Below, in pieces: positions 25,359-36,894 of a stretch of DNA of 64,000 nt. The notes below the pieces were generated by a model, which did not search any database, was not told the origin of the DNA, and was given only the letters and a program-made list of their open reading frames with translations. Each line of letters opens with the position of its first letter. Positions within the stretch are counted from its first letter, which is position 1. This stretch comes from Combretum micranthum. Its lineage: Eukaryota; Streptophyta; Magnoliopsida; Myrtales; Combretaceae. Where the stretch lies: NCBI GenBank assembly GCA_024138025.1, contig JAMXBD010002754.1, positions 62,001 through 126,000 on the forward strand, in the 5' to 3' direction. The position numbers and the translations under genes were made by a program.

Positions 25359-25464
25359 GTGGCGAGTAGGAGCCGGTAAGAACTACAAAATTGGTGGCTA
25401 GTAGGAGCCTGTAATAACTACAAGTTTTTGATGGCGTATAGGAGCCGGTAAGATCTATAAAAGT
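25359..25464 (+). repeat. LTR minisatellite, three 35-37 bp units
   Basis: Three tandem copies of gtggcgagtaggagccggta + agaactacaaaat, with small changes between units. The same array is at 34,505-34,610 in the 3' LTR. The minus-strand open frame across it is an accident of the repeat. Confidence 0.85.
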
Positions 25465-26102
25465 GTTTTTAAAAGTTGTGGCTGTAATTGGCCTGAATCC
25501 CCAACCCCGAATGAAGGGCGTAAATTCATTCAACATATGATTCCCGGAAAGTCATATGTCTTGTATGCTCACGTGGTTGTTGCATTTCATATGTTTGAAT
25601 AATAAACTTGATTGATAAATTTTATACGGGTATGAATTTTGGGATTTACTCACTAAGCCCATAAGCTTACACCCCTATAGATATTTGTATTCCAGGAACA
25701 CACATTTTGTGCCCGAGGTCATCCCGTATCTATACGTTTTATGTTGAAGCTTTGGAGGAAATCTACTCGAAGACTAAGATTAGAATTCCTTTGAAATCTT
25801 TAAGGTAGTATTTTGGATGTTATGAAGTTATCTTGATCCTTGGTATTAGCGGGGTATGCCCCTAAGAATTATGTAACAGACCTTTGGTTATTTATGATAT
25901 GATATACTTTATTTCTGATTCTTGTATGTTTATCTTTACTTGCTTAAACTATGCTTCCCAAAAGCGTCTCCTATTACCGTGTTAGAGCCTTACATATAAT
26001 ACTAAGGCTTTCGCATGACTAAGGTAGCCATTCTTAAGCCTTGATATTATATGTGGCGGACTGCCACGTTTAGGGTACCCTTCGGGGCGTGACAGTTTAA
26101 GT

Positions 26103-26114
26103 TGGTATCAGAGC
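26103..26114 (+). promoter_or_regulatory. Primer binding site (tRNA-iMet)
   Basis: TGGTATCAGAGC lies 8 bases after the 5' LTR. It is complementary to the 3' end of plant initiator tRNA-Met, the usual primer of chromoviruses, and would prime minus-strand DNA synthesis. Confidence 0.93.
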
Positions 26115-27097
26115 AACAAGTTTATAGAAATAAAGGTAATAGGAATAAACCTAGAAAAGAAAAAGATAGATATATTTACGAAAGGACTTAGATAGGATTA
26201 GACAAGTTTAGAAATTCTCAAAAAGGAGAATTTATGACCTCCCTTGTCCTTTAAAGTTTACCCTTGGAGAAGTTAGGGTTAAGACCCAATGTTGAACTCA
26301 AGAAATGAAGAAACCCTTGTGGACTACCGGTTGAAAGTAAGAAGCCTATGTAAGGAGTTTTCCCTTTAGACAGACTTAGAAGTTTCTTACGATATGGAAT
26401 GTCTTACGTACCATTACAACCCCTATGCTCCAAAAAGCTACGTTCTTTTTCCGAAATAATAGATGTTAGTTTTCCCGATTTTCGAGTTTGGAATTCCATA
26501 GGACGATTATATATCTAAGCCCACGATGAGCCAGTAGGTCATGGACGAGATAAGGATATTTCCAACCAACGTAAAGCCAGTTAAGATTTCAAATGACCTG
26601 ATGAGAATATCCCGAATCGAAGCCGATCTCGTGTAAGAAACCTGATCGAGAAAGAAGTAAGGAAAGTATCCGATGAGGAGCATGCAGCGCAGACAAAGTT
26701 TGATCAACGGGAGCCAAACACGTCTAGAAATCAACCCTCCCGCAAAGGAAAATGATGAACCGAAGCAACTTGAAGCTGTTCGTAACCAAGATAGCTAAGA
26801 ACGACTTAGGATATAGAATCGATTAGTAGTTTAATTTATGTTTTCGAAGAAGTGTTTAATATTTGTTGTATTTTGAATTTCTTTTACCTTGATTTCTTTA
26901 TAAAGATTTCATTCCTTTCTATGCTTTTTAATTATTTGGGATTAAATAAATTTCATCCCTTGATTTAATTGATTAAACTTCTCTTGTGTGATATTTCCCT
27001 TTATATATTTATCTCTTAAAAGTTTCCGCAATTTCCGTAGCTAAGTATGTAAAAGACTTAATAATCCAGTATTTACATAAACGATTAAAACAGCTGA
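26115..27097 (+). other. Chromovirus untranslated leader
   Basis: About 1 kb between primer site and gag without a long + strand ORF. It probably includes packaging and dimerisation signals. The open frame on the minus strand at 26,507-26,734 has no recognisable domain and is not supported. Confidence 0.6.
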
Positions 27098-28449
27098 CCT
27101 AGAAGAGGACGACCGAGGATGAGGCAGGCATCAAATAACCCGCCTGAAGAAGTTAACCAACCAGAAGTACCCCCTGTGGCTCCTGCCCAGACCAGCAAGG
27201 CAATCTCCAAGCCACTCTGGGTCAATTAACACAGCTTCTTAATGTGTTAGTTCAGCAACAACAGAGGAATATGCCACCTCCGGCACCAGCACAAGCACCA
27301 CCCCAGCAAGCACCCCAAGCATCTGTACATGGACCAGCAGCACCTGATGCTCAATCACATACAGCACCCTTGCCGCCTCCGCCACCACCTCGACCATACA
27401 GAACTTCACTCCCAGATTTTATCAAAAGTAACCGTTACTTTGACGGAGCTTTTGGGAAACCGATGATGAAGAGAAGATTGGCTCACGCAGTAGACGGTCT
27501 TTTGCCGCCTATGAAGTTCCTTATCATCTTCGAATAAGCTATGGTACTTATATGTTGAGGTTCAATGCGCCGCATCTGGTGGGAGTCCAAGAGTAGGGAA
27601 TTGCCGCCACCATCACCTGGGATATGTTTCGGAATGAGTTTCTGGAAAATTATTTCCCTGGAAGTTTAAGAGTAAGGTATAGTGCGGATTTCTTGCACAT
27701 ATCCCAGAAAGGAAAATCCATAGAACAATATGAGACGGAATTAGCCGACTCCTGCAGTATGCTCCGGATTCTTATAAGTACAGTGAGGACTGAAACGACA
27801 AGTGTTCCTGAATGGGTTAGATGAGGACTTAAGGATGCGATTAGAAGAGTTTGACATTCGCACCTTCAGGAATTGGTTGAAAGAGCAAGAATTGTTGAAG
27901 GGGCCAAGAAAAGGAAAGCTGAGACTTCTAAGAAGAAAGTACATGTGTTTGGAAGGAAATTTCAACCTGGAACGAGCTCAAATTTCCCTTCTAAGAGGTT
28001 TAAACCAATTAGCAACTTTAAGGGAAATTTTAGTGGAAAGAAGGATAATTCCAAGATAACAGCAAATTGTTGGAAATGCAAAGGAGCGCATTACCCGAAA
28101 AGATGCCCCCTTCTCCAGAACAAGTGTTATTTCTGTGGTGACCCGAGCCATAAGATTCCGGAATGCCCAAAGAAAGCTTCTACGACTTGTTTCGTATGTA
28201 AGCAATTGGGACATTTTGCTAACGAGTGTCCCCAAAGGAATCTCAGCAAACCGACCTGTTGGATCCTCGGAGGACTTGCCCCGACAAGGAGTGGGAATGG
28301 AAGCGGAAGTCGCTCGGCATCATCTATGCATGGGCTGAGAATTTATAACCTTGAAGGGCAATGGGTTGCGAGGAGGATGCCGAAGAAGGAGTAGAGTTGG
28401 CTGCCCTGGACCATGGAGAGGAGTATGACTATAGCTTGGTTACAGGTTA
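27098..28449 (+). pseudogene. gag: Chromovirus gag (capsid/nucleocapsid), frameshifted
   Basis: Gag forms the virus-like particle in which reverse transcription takes place. The basic N-terminus (PRRGRPRMRQ) begins about 27,098, but its ATG has been lost or shifted. A frameshift near 27,195 separates it from a Gln/Pro-rich stretch (27,240-27,390). The capsid core follows in pieces, with breaks near 27,425, 27,470 and 27,590; its 27,600-27,760 part has the usual YFPGSLR and KSIEQYE words. The nucleocapsid at 28,065-28,240 has three knuckles: C-x2-C-x3-H-x4-C (one residue short), then two of the standard C-x2-C-x4-H-x4-C type. Three knuckles is more than the single one common in plant gypsy Gag. 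The frame ends with an acidic tail and a stop near 28,447. Confidence 0.88.
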
Positions 28450-28468
28450 GCCTCAACCTTTAAAATAT

Positions 28469-31400
28469 ATGTCTGTTTTGATATCTGTTGAGTATAAAGT
28501 TATGATGTATGTTGGAAATAATAGATATCTAGGAAACCTTTTTAAGGACAATAAGACTAGTAACACGCACGTCTTGAACGCAGGAACCATACAAATAGGG
28601 GACCTAACCGCTTATACCCTCTTCGATACCGGTGCAACACATTCCTTTATTGCCACTAGTGTAGCCTTGAAGACCGGTTTACCTATCACCACAATCACAA
28701 CAAGTTTTCGTATAAAAACCCCCACCGGTAGTGTGGTGACTACCAAAGAAGTAATAAGGAATTGCCCCATGAAGATACAAGGCCATGAAGCAACTACCGA
28801 TCTTATAGTAATAGAAATCAGCAATACGAAGTGATTCTCGGAATGAGTTGGTTGTCCATGGTGGAAGCAAAGGTAGATTGTAGAAATAAAAAGGTGGAAT
28901 TCATGGGACAAGATGGAAAGAAAGCTACGTTTTGGGAGAATCCGCAACTTCTAAAATTTGGAGTTAAGTTCGTTCGAGTAATTGAAGAGGTTGAGGAAGG
29001 AGTTGAAAGTTATGTGGGAAGTACGGAGGAGGATAAGGAAAGACCCAACATTGACGACATCCCCATCGTTAATGAATTCTCTGATGTTTTTCCAGAAGAA
29101 TTGCCTGGGTTACCCCCAAAACGAGAAATCGATTTTGAGATCGATTTGATGCCAAAAACAGAACCTATATCCAAGGCACCATACCGAATGGCACCTGTTG
29201 AGCTCAAGGAACTTAAGAAGCAATTACAAGAATTGCTTGACCAAGGATTTATTAGACCAAGTGTCTCGCCTTGGGGAGCTCCGGTATTATTCGTAAAGAA
29301 GAAAGATGGATCGATGAGGCTGTGTATTGACTATCGAGAACTCAATAAGGTCACTATCAAGAATAGGTATCCATTGCCAAGGATTGACGATCTCTTTGAC
29401 CAACTACAAGGAGCAAGTGTATTCTCACGCATTGATTTGAGATCTGGATACCACCAGCTGAGGATAAAACCAGAGGATGTGTCAAAGACCGCTTTTAGAA
29501 CTCGGTATGGACACTATGAGTTCATGGTCATGCCATTTGGATTGACTAATGCACCAGCTGCTTTCATGGACTTGATGAATCGGTGTATAAGCCGCTCTTG
29601 GATAAATGCGTGATTGTCTTCATTGATGATATTTTGGTCTATTCTAAAACACGGGAGCAACACAAAGAACATCTGAGAATGGCATTACAAACCTTAAGGG
29701 AGCACAAGTTATATGCCAAATTATCCAAGTGTGACTTTTGGTTGGACCAAATATCTTTTCTAGGACATGTTATCTCAGGGAAAGGAATATCAGTAGATCC
29801 TGAAAAGATTAAGGCCGTAATGGAATGGAAACAACCAAGGACGGTGACTGAGATTAGAAGTTTTCTTGGATTAGCTGGCTATTACAGGAAGTTTGTGCAA
29901 GATTTCTCAAAAATAGCTAAGCCACTAACTCAGTTGACCCAGAAGAATGAAAGATTCATTTGGAATGAGAAAGGGAACAAAGTTTCCAAGAATTAAAGCA
30001 ACGGTTGGTATCTGCTCCAATTTTAACCTTACCCGATCCAGAAAAGCCATATACCGTCCATAGTGATGCGTCAAGAAATGGCTTAGGATGTGTGCTTATG
30101 CAAGAAGGGAAAGTAATTGCTTATGCTTCACGGCAGTTGAGGCCGCATGAACAAAATTACCCGACGCATGATCTTGAGTTAGCCGCAGTTGTCTTCGCTC
30201 TCAAGCTTTGGAGGCACTATCTATATGGACAGAGATGCGAGATTTATACGGACCATAAGAGCCTCAAGTATTTATTCACACAAAAGGAATTGAATATGAG
30301 GCAAAGGAGATGGTTGGAGTTGATCAAAGACTATGATCTTGGAATAAATTATTGCCCTGGAAGAGTGAATGCGGTAGCAGACGCTTTGAGTCGGAAGAAC
30401 CATGGAGAAGTTGCAGCCATGCTCACAACTCAAAAAGAACTTATAAAGGAATTCGAGAGATTGAGCATCGAATTTGTGGGGCAAAGTGCGGAAATGGAAA
30501 TTTCCCATTTGGTAATGGAGCCAACCCTGATCGATAGAATCAAAGAATCTCAACGATATGATGAAGTCATACAAAAGTTGAAAAGTGAGATACAGGGAGG
30601 AAGGTATGACGATTTTGAGATAGATGAGGAAGATGTAGTAAGAATGAAGGGAAGATTATGTGTACCAAATGATGAGGAGATGAAAAAGGAAATAATGGAT
30701 GAGGCGCATAACTCAGGATATACCATGCACCCCGGTGGTACCAAGATGTACCAAGACCTTAAGAGTCGTTTTTGGTGGAATGGTATGAAAAAGGATGTAG
30801 CTGAATTCGTAATGAAGTGTCCCATATGTCAACAAGTAAAGATTGAACACCAAAGGCCAGGAGGACTTTTGAAACCATTGGCCATACCAGAATGGAAATG
30901 GGACCAAATTACCATGGATTTCGTATGTGGATTGCCCCGAACATCAGCCGGATATGATGCCATATGGGTAATTGTGGATCGACTTACCAAGTCAGCACAC
31001 TTCATCCCCATCAACATGACCTACTCAATGGAAAAGTTGGCCCGGCTATATGTAAGGGAGATTGTGAGACTGCATGGAGTTCCAGCGGATTGTATCGGAT
31101 CGGATCCTCGATTCGTGTCAAAATTTTGGACGAGCCTTCAGAATGTATGGGACCAAGTTACAGTTCAGTACAGCTTATCATCCACAAACTGATGGACAAT
31201 CAGAGCGAACTATCCAGACTTTGGAAGACATGTTAAGAGCTTGTGTTATGGAATTCAAAGGAAGCTGGGAAGTACACCTACCTTTGGTAGAGTTTGCTTA
31301 CAACAACAGCTATCATTCAACAATTAAGATGCCACCATACGAAGCTTTGTAGGAAGAAGGTGTAGATCGCCTCTATTTTGGGATGATGTGGAAAAGTTAA

Positions 31401-32012
31401 CAATTGGACCAGATCTCATCCAAGACGCCTCAGATAAAGTCAGGATTATTCACAAAGGATGAAAGAGGCCCAAGATAGACAGAAAAGTTGGGCGGATAAA
31501 AAACGACGGATCCTTGAGTTTAACGTTGGTGATCATGTGTATCTGAAAGTGAATCCGATAAAGAGTATTCATCGTGTACGGGCTCGAGGAAAGCTAAGCC
31601 CAAGGTATATCGGACCTTTCGAAATCCTCGAACGGGTAGGAGATTTGGCTTATCGCTTGGCATTCCACCAAACCTGTCGGGAGTACATAATGTCTTCCAT
31701 GTCTCAGTGCTAAGAAAGCATATCCCCGACCCTGATCGGATTGTGGAGCTTGAACCAGTCAGGCTAAAAGAACTTGACTTATGAGAGCACCCAGTTCAAA
31801 TTCTGGATCAAAAGGTTCAAAAGCTGAGAAACAAGGAAATCCGATATGTCAAGGTGTTATGGAGGAATCATTCGCGAGAAGAGGCTACTTGGGAAGCCGA
31901 GGATGAGATCCGAAAGAAATATCCAAATCTCTTTGAAGAATCAGGTACGAATTTCAAGTTGCAAATTTCAAGTTTTGAGGACAAAACTTTCTTTAAGGGG
32001 GGTAGGTTGTAA
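28469..32012 (+). pseudogene. pol: Chromovirus pol: PR-RT-RNaseH-INT-chromodomain, frameshifted
   Basis: Protease: LFDTGATHSFI at about 28,620, flap/helix word ILGMSWL at 28,833 after a frame change. [22 protein letters not shown] at about 29,320, [12 protein letters not shown] at 29,530, and the catalytic FIDDILVYS at 29,620 after a frameshift near 29,580. RNase [12 protein letters not shown] at 30,057 with DHKSLKYLF downstream. Integrase: HHCC zinc domain (H-H-CPIC-QQ, 30,675-30,835), catalytic core with MDFVCGLP (first Asp), and [19 protein letters not shown] in a shifted frame near 31,175. Chromodomain: YVKVLWRNHSREEATWEAED at 31,845. At least six frame changes or stops are present (about 28,820, 29,580, 29,990, 31,140, 31,350, 31,670 onward). 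The last frame runs to a stop a few bases into the 3' LTR. Confidence 0.93.
31995..32002 (+). promoter_or_regulatory. Polypurine tract
   Basis: AAGGGGGG in the context ctttaaggggggtagg, five bases before the 3' LTR. It would prime plus-strand DNA synthesis. Confidence 0.85.
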
Positions 32013-35000
32013 ATCCCCGAAATTTTTGGATCCGAATTATAGTTTAAACCCTAATGGAAGTCAAACGGATTCTTAGGTCAAACAAAACCCTAGTTTACCG
32101 TAACCGTTTAACTCCGGCATTGCCGTTTTCTCAAGCCCTAGAAAACGAAGTTGGAAAAATTAGCTCGAATAAGTTCGTAATAACATAGGTTTTATAAAAG
32201 TTTCAGTTTCGCGAAATTCGGATGTCCTTCGAACCCGAACGGACACAGTTCTTGAAAAATGTGTCCGGAGAGCCCGGAATAGAAAAAATATTCCGAATAT
32301 ACCGTTAGACTCGTAAAAATATAAGATTTCCAAAAATATCAATTTCGTAATTTTTCGGTAGCTAAAAATATCAGATATCGCTTTTATACGCGTATTTTCT
32401 TACTACCGGTATTTAATTGTCATGTCTACTTTTACATTACACTATTTTCTACTATTCTACACTATTCATCTATCTCTACTTTTTCTTAACCTATTCTTAC
32501 AAGCCATACACCTATTTCTTACACATTTTCATTTCCAATACAATTTCACATCTTTCATTTCTTACTTTAATTAATCAAAAGACAAAAAAAATTAATTTTT
32601 CTCTTCCCCATACCCCTAAAATAGCGCCGGCCTCTCTCTCTCTATGCTCAAATTTTTTATTTTTTAATTATTTAATTAACACAAATTATCTCCCACATTT
32701 TCCTATAAATACCCCCTCATACCTTCACTTCTTTCACACCACTTCTATACTAAAGTTACTCTCTCAAAATCTCTCTCAAATTCTCTCAAGAGTTCTTACA
32801 AGAAGTCCTCTTAGTTTAGCTTCTTTAGGTAAGAAATTTCTCAAGAAATCTTCATGTTCATCTACTTAGTATGAGCTTAGTGTGTGTTTTCTAAAACCAA
32901 AGGTTAAGAAAGCAACATTAGATTCATACTTTGTTTTTGTTCATAACAATATCAATTCCTTTATGTTTCTCTATATTTCCTTATGTTTATTGCTATCTAC
33001 TATATCTATATAGCTATATATACTATTTAGAGCATATAAGCTTAGTCTTGCAATTTATTTACCTTTCATGCAATTTATTTATTCCAATGCAATTTATTTT
33101 CAAGTTGATTTTAAGACTAGTCATTCTAGTCTTAGACTTGTCTCATCAAGTCAAAACAATTTCTCATTCTTTTCTTTTTCGGGACTAGTCTTTTCTTAGT
33201 CCCGGGGTACCTTGATGAAGCTAAGGTCCCAATACTTGATTTACTTAAGCTTTCAAGTTATTATTTTACATTTCTAAGCTTATGATTCATATTCATGCAT
33301 GAACATAATGTATTTGTCTCAACAAAAATAAATAAGAAAATGTTTTCTTGAATTAAAGATTCTTCTAAAAGAAATAAATATGGAAAATGGATTTCTTAAA
33401 AACCATGAACATGTATGGGAATGATTTTTCTTACATAAACAAAAGGTTTTACCTTTTAGCAAGAAGTAGAAATTCTTTTGAAACATTACAAGAAATAAAA
33501 ATGTCATTTTGCTACTTTTGAAATCCAAGTTTAGAAAACCAAAACCACACTTTAGGAAATTAAAGTAATTTCAAGAAATTTCATTTAGAAATAGAATATT
33601 CATCTTAATAAGATCTTTCAAAAGTAAAATAGAATCTCAAGTTCAAAGTCTTTTGAAAACCTTACTTTTAAGTTGAGACAACTTCATTTACTTCATACAT
33701 TTGTTATGAGTCATTACAAATATATACCTTTCAAAAGTTTACAAAATAATTGAAATGTTTATCTTTTCAAAATGAGCTTTGTTTACAAGAAGGAAAACAA
33801 GTGTTTACAAATTCGTGGCAATTCTGATCGCTACCTTTTCGGAACCCAAACGACTTAGTTTTATGGAAATAAGCTTAGAAATGCGTAGATCTTTTCGAGT
33901 AGGTAGAAAACGACATATTATACGCGAAATTCCGAGTTAAAATGAGCAAGTTATGGCCATTTTAAGTTGGAATTTCCCCTTATACGATTTTACTACGATT
34001 TTAAGAAAAGATTAGAATCTTCAAGGATAGAATTTCATGAAATACTCATTTTGGGTATTCTTCTTGATTAGATAATCACGAGGAGGATTGTCCGTATCCC
34101 GATTACTACGATTAAGCGGAATTTCCGAAAGACCCATCCAATTCAAGAACGGTGTCATCATGGCCGAGTGAGTTTATTCCCCGTTATTTTTCATACTTTT
34201 GATTGTGCTTGTAGAATTAGTTGCACTAGAATTTAAGAAAAATCAAAAGAAAGTGTATGATAATACGTTGAAAGAATACTAAGTATATCGAAACTCGATT
34301 TGTTTGTAATAAAGTTGTATGTGAATTAATATCTTGAAATTTTTGAAATTGATTGATCACTTGAAAGAAGTTAAATGTAACTACTAGACTTTAATTAAAA
34401 TTATTCATGCACTTCATATGTTGAGTCACATCGCATTCGCTACTATACAATTGGTGGGACAAGTGTATAATAGTGGTGGTAGACATAACCGGTATATCAT
34501 GTAAGTGGCGAGTAGGAGCCGGTAAGAACTACAAAATTGGTGGCTAGTAGGAGCCTGTAATAACTACAAGTTTTTGATGGCGTATAGGAGCCGGTAAGAT
34601 CTATAAAAGTGTTTTTAAAAGTTGTGGCTGTAATTGGCCTGAATCCCCAACCCCGAATGAAGGGCGTAAATTCATTCAACATATGATTCCCGGAAAGTCA
34701 TATGTCTTGTATGCTCACGTGGTTGTTGCATTTCATATGTTTGAATAATAAACTTGATTGATAAATTTTATACGGGTATGAATTTTGGGATTTACTCACT
34801 AAGCCCATAAGCTTACACCCCTATAGATATTTGTATTCCAGGAACACACATTTTGTGCCCGAGGTCATCCCGTATCCATATACGTTTTATGTTGAAGCTC
34901 TTGGAGGAAATCTACTCGAAGACTAAGATTAGAATTCCTTTGAAATCTTTAAGGTAGTATTTTGGATGTTATGAAGTTATCTTGATCCTTGGTATTAGCG

Positions 35001-35246
35001 GGGGTATGCCCCTAAGAATTATGTAACGGACCTTTGGTTATTTATGATAGGATATACTTTATTTCTGAATTCTTGTATGTTTATCTTTACTTGCTTAAAC
35101 TATGCTTCCCAAAAGCGTCTCCTATTACCGTGTTAGACGCCTTACATATAATACTAAGGCTTTCGCATGACTAAGGTAGCCATTCTTAAGCCTTGACATT
35201 ATATGTGGCGGACTGCCACGTTTAGGGTACCCTTCGGGGCGTGACA
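32008..35246 (+). repeat. 3' LTR of chromovirus
   Basis: It is nearly identical to the 5' LTR: same TATA box (32,704), hairpin (33,937-33,965), ATGGCCGAGTGA (34,160-34,171), minisatellite (34,505-34,610) and terminal GTGACA at 35,241-35,246 followed by the TSD ttata. Open frames such as 32,417-32,869 are chance readings of the CT-rich leader. Confidence 0.95.
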
Positions 35247-35251
35247 TTATA

Positions 35252-35968
35252 TATATAAGTTACATGACATATCGGTCATATATATAAGTTATAAATATAT
35301 ATAAAAGATACAAATATATAATCTAAAGGTTTTAAATATAAATGCTATGTATTATATATGTAATGTACATAATAAATAACAGGATATTAACAAAATATGT
35401 AAGTTGCATATGTAAGTTATAAGTTATATTGCATGTATATAAGTTATATATGTATTATGCTTTATAAATTATAAGTTATATAATATATCATCTTTATTTA
35501 TAAGTTACTATTTAAATACATATATATAAATGTAAAAAAAATATATAAGTTAATAATCTAGACATTATAAATATTGTATAAATGGCAAATAAATAGGTAT
35601 TGATAAAATATATATAAGTTGTACATATAAGTTATATACATATATATATTACATTTTATAAGTAATTTATATGTTTATATATTTATATATAATGTATTTG
35701 TTATGAATAGCATATGTGTGTGAGTATAGGTATGGGTATACAAGTATATTTATATAACTTCTTACTTTTTCTCTAAATAAGGGTATAGTGGTAATTTTAA
35801 TTTTATTTTCAATTCAACACTACAATCAATAAATTAAAGTAAACGCTGGAATATGTATTTCTGGTAATAAAACTCTGGATAAAGTAAATAAGGTAATACA
35901 TAATTCCTATTCTATTACTGGTAATACCATTCTCAAGACATAACTTTTCTATTCCCCTATATTCCATT
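35252..35968. repeat. AT-rich tandem repeat, right block, and TIR-proximal sequence
   Basis: It continues the ataagttata repeat with unit markers at about 35,320 and 35,552, then a less repetitive block (35,760-35,968) leading to the right TIR of the element that begins at 17,780. No ORF. Confidence 0.65.
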
Positions 35969-36221
35969 CTTCCAAGTAAACGGGCAATAAGATATAAGAA
36001 AAGTAGTCAGTGCTATATGTGGCATTCCCTTGTCATATTCCCTATTATTCAATTCAAAAGGGTCTTAAATTCCACTTTATGTCAGTATCACATACCTATC
36101 AACAAATCTTATACAAAAAAAGACCTTATCACCCCAAGTCCCATACTATAAAAATCAAAAGGAGAAAGGAAAAAAAATAAAATAATAAATTATGCTAATA
36201 CCCTCGAAAGCTTTCAATATT

Positions 36222-36443
36222 ATTGTTAAGGAAAGTAAATATTGTATTGAACATATCTTGTTAATTTAAGGAAAGTGAAGATTGAAAATATATTGTAGAT
36301 TAGCTAAAGATAGGGATTTATTCTTGTAAATTTAAGGAAAGTCAAGATTGATTACTATGCTATTCTACAATATATTTCTCGATCTTCACTTTCCTTAAAT
36401 TTACAAGATATGTTCAATACAATATTTACTTTCCTTAATAATT
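36222..36443. repeat. Long near-perfect inverted repeat (~80 bp arms)
   Basis: The left arm 36,222-36,301 (attgttaaggaaagtaaata...) is the reverse complement, with only a few mismatches, of 36,361-36,443. The ~59-base loop contains a further direct copy of cttgtaaatttaaggaaagt. Transcribed, it would fold into a long hairpin. It lies about 450 bases upstream of the calmodulin-binding gene start. Confidence 0.85.
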
Positions 36444-36894
36444 ATAATAACAACCAAGCTTTTTAAATAGTATTATTGAAAAAAATTATCACAAGATTTT
36501 TTTTAATAAGATCTAATGACTAGTCAATAATCAATATTAGAAAATAGATATAATCATTATACGATTTAGGAATATAGGTTTAATACTACAATTAATGATA
36601 GATATAACTAGACAATATTTCTATAAATTTCAAGATATCACCCTATCAGAAAAGGAATGCTTTCCCCATTCTTCAACCAAAAAGATAAACAAATAAAAAA
36701 GAAACTTCCTGTCTGTTTCTTAGGAAGTCTCATTCTTTGAAGTATATAATACCAAGGTACAGGGAAGGGGAAGAAGGGGTAAAAAAACGAGAAGGGAAAA
36801 AATAACTTTTTTCTTTATGAGCTTCAAGTTTCCTAGTGCTGAAGGCAAAAGAAAAAAAAAAAAACCTATAAGGAACTAATCATTGGAGATAAAA
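36444..36894 (+). other. Upstream region of calmodulin-binding gene
   Basis: AT-rich, no ORF. agtatataatacc at about 36,740 is a possible TATA element 150 bases before the ATG, followed by purine-rich sequence that could be the 5' UTR. Confidence 0.35.

Larger units (their letters stand above)
22842..26094 (+). repeat. 5' LTR of chromovirus
   Basis: It is bounded by TG...CA and by the TSD on the left and the primer site on the right. It contains a TATA box (23,539), a CT-rich leader, the 29-base hairpin block (24,788-24,816), ATGGCCGAGTGA (25,014-25,025), a 35-bp minisatellite (25,359-25,464), and a ccaaccccgaatgaagggcg box (25,501-25,520). It differs from the 3' LTR by scattered substitutions and many 1-4 base indels. 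Confidence 0.95.
22842..35246 (+). mobile_element. Tekay/Del-like Ty3/Gypsy chromovirus, full length
   Basis: The element is 12,405 bp with LTRs of 3253 and 3239 bp starting TGTAAATCC and ending GTGACA. The 5-bp target duplication is ttata (22,837-22,841 and 35,247-35,251). It has a tRNA-iMet primer site, gag with three zinc knuckles, pol in the order protease-RT-RNase H-integrase-chromodomain, and a polypurine tract next to the 3' LTR. The chromodomain and pol order place it among chromoviruses; the very long LTRs and the tail ending in ctttaaggggggtagg are typical of the Tekay/Del lineage. The LTRs are nearly identical, pointing to a recent insertion. Still, every ORF is interrupted, so it would be non-autonomous unless the breaks are sequence errors. 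Confidence 0.95.
17780..35984. mobile_element. AT-rich TIR transposon carrying nested insertions
   Basis: The left end CCTGTTTACTTGGAAG (17,780-17,795) is mirrored by CTTCCAAGTAAACGGG (35,969-35,984). Both ends are flanked by CAA (17,777-17,779 and 35,985-35,987), a 3-bp target duplication as in PIF/Harbinger-type elements. Next to each TIR is a block with gggaatag-type words. Between the ends, only AT-rich ataagttata repeats belong to the element. A solo F2 LTR, a small GGGACGGA element and a complete chromovirus lie inside. Without these the element is about 2.7 kb and has no ORF, so it is non-autonomous. Superfamily assignment rests on TSD length alone. Confidence 0.6.

Noticed and set aside
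25351..25536. Identical 61-codon minus-strand frames at 25,351 and 34,497
   Set aside because: They lie in both LTRs over a minisatellite; identity comes from the LTR pair, not from protein conservation.
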